A stretch of DNA of 64,000 nucleotides, from contig CM049311.1 of the NCBI GenBank assembly GCA_026874595.1, positions 9,153,676-9,217,675 of the forward strand. Direction: 5' to 3'. The translations under genes were made by a program, and so were the position numbers. The DNA comes from Sipunculus nudus. Taxonomy: Eukaryota > Annelida > Sipuncula > Golfingiida > Sipunculidae. This document shows positions 61,289 to 64,000 of this stretch, one piece after another. The notes beneath the pieces are model-generated. The model saw nothing but the letters and a program-made list of their open reading frames with translations, made no database searches and had not been told where the DNA came from. How positions within the stretch are numbered: position 1 is the first letter of the stretch; every line of letters starts with the position of its first letter.

Positions 61289-62940
61289 GTGCAGGGAAAT
61301 GACATGCAGGGAAAATCCAAGGTTTTCCATATAAACATGCTAACGAAATACATAACAAGGGCAGAATCTGATAAAGTCGCAGGTTGCATATTTGATATGT
61401 CTAGTATTACAGGTGATGAAGGCATGTCTCTTGATATCCTTAATCATCACCAGGATACTGAGCAGTTAGATGTGGACTACTCAGAATGTGGGAAATCTGT
61501 GGTACCGTTACCTAGTGTGACGCGTAAGCAAGGTCCTGAACATGTTCAGATTTGTAAACAACTCCCAGCTGCAAACGCTGAGGAAATCTCCTTGCTTATC
61601 AACCGGTATGAATCAATATTTACTGATGTACCAAAGCAAACTCATATCATTGAGTGTGTTCTGCGTACTACTACTGATCAACCTGTGAGATCAAAGCCTT
61701 ATCCAGTCCCATATCCTTTAAGAGACACCATGAGCAAAGAAATACAAAACATGCTGTCCTTAGGTTTTATTGAGAGATAAAACTCTAGTTTGCCAGTCCA
61801 GTTGTCATGATACGTAACAAAGATGATAGGGTACGCTTCTGTATTGACTACCGTAAACTTAACCGTACCCTTTTGTTTGATCCAGAGCCTATGCCAAATC
61901 CCGAAAATCACTTTGCTGAGTTGCGTGATTGTACCTATTTCTCAAAACTGGATTTAACAAAAGGCTACCGGCAAATACCCATGTCAGAGAGTTCTAAAGA
62001 ATTAACAGCATTTGTCACTCCTGAAGCACTATATCAATTTCACATCATGCCATTTGGTCTTGTAGTGGCTGGAGCTGTGGTTACAATAATGATGAGAAAA
62101 CTGTTTGATGGCATGATCGGGGTATGCTGTTATATTGATGATATTCTTTGTCATACAGTTACATGGCCAGAACATTTAGTCCTTTTAGAGAGTGTTTAAG
62201 ATCCTTCAAGACGCCAGTTTAGCAGCAAACCCCGCAAAAAGCTGTTTCGGGTTCACTGACCTCGGGTTTTTGGATCATCGGGTCAGTAAAGGTCAGCTTG
62301 CTACTGATGACATATTATTAGACAAAGTGAGCAAAAGTGAGCGACCTACCACCAAGAAAGAAGTTAGATCTTTTCTAGGTCTCACTGGATACTACAGGAA
62401 ATTCATTCTTCATTAAGCGGAAATCGCGGTTCCTTTAACCGATCTGACCAGAAAAGGTCAAAGCAATAAGGTCACATGGGGTGAGGCCAAGGAACGATCA
62501 TTCCGCACATTGAAATCCATGCTAGTAAAAACACCTATTTTACAGCTTCCAGACATGTCAAAACCTTTTGTCCTACGAACCGATGCCTCTAACATAGGTA
62601 TTGGAATCTTCCTGTATCCGGAATCCGATGGCATCATGTTTCCGATTGCGTATGCAAGCCGGAAATTGACAGAACGGGAACGCAACTACTCTGTAATAGA
62701 GAGAGAAGCTTTGTCTATCATATGGGCAATAGCTAGGTTAGATGTGTATCTATTGGGAAGGAGTTCTGTATTCAAACAGATCATAAGCCTTAACCTACAC
62801 CAATCAAGCCAAGTGTATCAACAAGCGCACCATGCGTTGGGCTATGATGCTCCAGGAATACAAATTCAGGGTAGAAGCAATACCGGGTAAAGAAAATCAT
62901 GGACCCGACTTCTTAAGTAGAGTCCACATGATTAAAGTTG
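61289..62940 (+). pseudogene. Broken pol region: reverse transcriptase and RNase H
   Basis: Pieces in successive frames at 61289-61780, 61807-62199, 62192-62416 and 62510 to about 62940. They contain the region just before the reverse transcriptase, the catalytic YIDD box (near 62133), FLGLTGYYRKF, and the RNase H motif RTDAS with EREALSIIWA. At least one stop after FIER and several frame changes are present. No integrase: about 160 bases after the RNase H end the 3' LTR begins. Together with the missing protease, this is an internally deleted, non-autonomous copy. Confidence 0.85.
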
Positions 62941-63091
62941 TAGCTGCTAAGATTAGCTGAGCATTTGTGATTCTGTAGCCAAGATGTTTTTGTTGCATTG
63001 GAGATCACTGTACAAACTCAGGAGAGTGCACCAGTGTACCACTACGCTCCTTTTGTTATGGGTTACTTATAAATGCCCGCATTTTCCTTTG

Positions 63092-63104
63092 TTGGGGGGA
63101 GTGA
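63092..63104 (+). other. Polypurine tract of the gypsy element
   Basis: TTGGGGGGAGTGA directly before the 3' LTR, the usual plus-strand priming position. Confidence 0.7.
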
Positions 63105-64000
63105 TGTCACACAGATCCCCTAAGATATAATTTTTTTGTGTATATATAATTAATAGTCATCCATTTATTTTATGTGCGACAGTGTGAGACAAAGGCAGTT
63201 GTTTTGGGTCCCATTTAGTTGTTTTGTACCCATTATGACCACACTGGTAACAATGATCTGTGTCCAGTGAGGTATAACAAAAACCCCTAGGTAGTTCTTG
63301 TGTCCAAGGCCCATAACAATACCCCTGAAACAAGAACAGGGCTGTCATAATTTCACTGGTTCTGCTCAGTGTGCTAAGAATTGTTGTCAAGGCTCTTTTT
63401 AACAAGAATAAGGCAGTTGGCCAGCAGCTCTGCAAGAGGAAACATGAACCTCTCTCTTCTTGAACTATAAGAGGCCTGAGGGCTACACAACATGCCTGTT
63501 ACTATATGCTACACTGAATTAACACCAAGTGCTGTTTTTTTGTGTGGTCAACTATAGACTGTTAAATGCACATCAAACCACGGTATGAACTGTGCCACAC
63601 TCAGAATGCTGATATCATGCATTAAAAGACTGTTTCCAGTGGGTAGAGGTTTTGTGGAGACCGAGGGGTACCGGGAGTGCACGGACTCCACCAGAAGTAC
63701 CGAGAATGGTAGGCTTCAGACAGTGACTCTATGATACTTCTTACATGAAAGGTGAGCCATTGTACAGTTGTTCCTGGTACCCAAAAGCAGAACTGACTTT
63801 ATGGTAGCCCCTTTATATTTATATATGAAACAGTATTATCATTATTATCTGCTGAAATACTGTTATACTTGATACAAAAATCCTAAGATATGTAGGAGGA
63901 GACCCGTTATTCCATTTGGAACCCATTGTAATGACCATTCTTTAATACCTTGTTTTATCTCTATCCAAATACTGGCTCTGTTACCCTAAATGTTGGAGTT
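63105..64000 (+). repeat. 3' LTR of the gypsy element (cut by window edge)
   Basis: Colinear with 58799 onward. The two LTRs differ by scattered substitutions and by one replaced block: 63290-63340 (CCCCTAGGTAGTTCTTGTG and following) against an AT/TAA run at 58990-59030. It continues past the window. Confidence 0.9.

Overview
This is a eukaryotic, AT-rich, repeat-rich genomic window. Genes are split by GT-AG introns. Intergenic DNA holds long TA, GA and CA microsatellites, tRNA-derived SINEs, inverted-repeat DNA transposons, a pogo/Tigger relic, a LINE fragment and a Ty3/gypsy element. This suggests a marine invertebrate, most likely a bivalve-type mollusc; that is inferred from genome style, not from a diagnostic gene.

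The window is a local cluster of one secreted protease family. Two members look intact and read from signal peptide to stop: gene D (28847-37985, 11 coding exons, 536 aa) and gene E (41420-51030, 11 coding exons, 539 aa). Each encodes a signal peptide, three tandem modules of about 81-85 residues with four cysteines each (a module I cannot name), and a chymotrypsin-fold (S1) protease domain with the His-Asp-Ser triad. Module exon lengths match exactly between the two genes (243, 255, 113+142 nt) and each module is flanked by phase-1 introns. The protease domains lack the usual basic residue at the activation site. Their S1 pockets carry Asn or Lys at position 189 and Phe at position 226, so trypsin-like specificity is unlikely.

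Three further copies are decayed. A (1-2065) and B (2066-10497) on the plus strand come from a tandem duplication of an exon 4 to exon 9 unit, and they share the same Trp-to-stop mutation. A has also lost exons 8 and 9. B has a triplicated exon 5 and a truncated exon 10. C (21776-14614, minus strand) has a frameshift, stop codons, missing exons and damaged splice sites. The B and E loci are paralogous across intron 3, the 3' gene half and about 3 kb of downstream flank. Comparing them dates later insertions: a SINE and a 579-bp element in B; a hairpin MITE, a Tigger copy, a 1.5-kb inverted-repeat element with a 9-bp target duplication, and a LINE in E.

Layout: 1-13610 pseudogenes A and B plus duplicated flank; 13611-14600 intergenic; 14614-21776 pseudogene C with a SINE inside; 21777-27800 gene-free, with two minisatellites and a 20-bp palindrome; 27819-37992 gene D; 38000-40600 intergenic with a minus-strand repeat-bearing reading frame; 40664-51047 gene E; 51048-56487 duplicated flank with insertions; 56488-58750 LINE fragment with a nested MITE; 58799-64000 internally deleted gypsy element, cut by the window edge.
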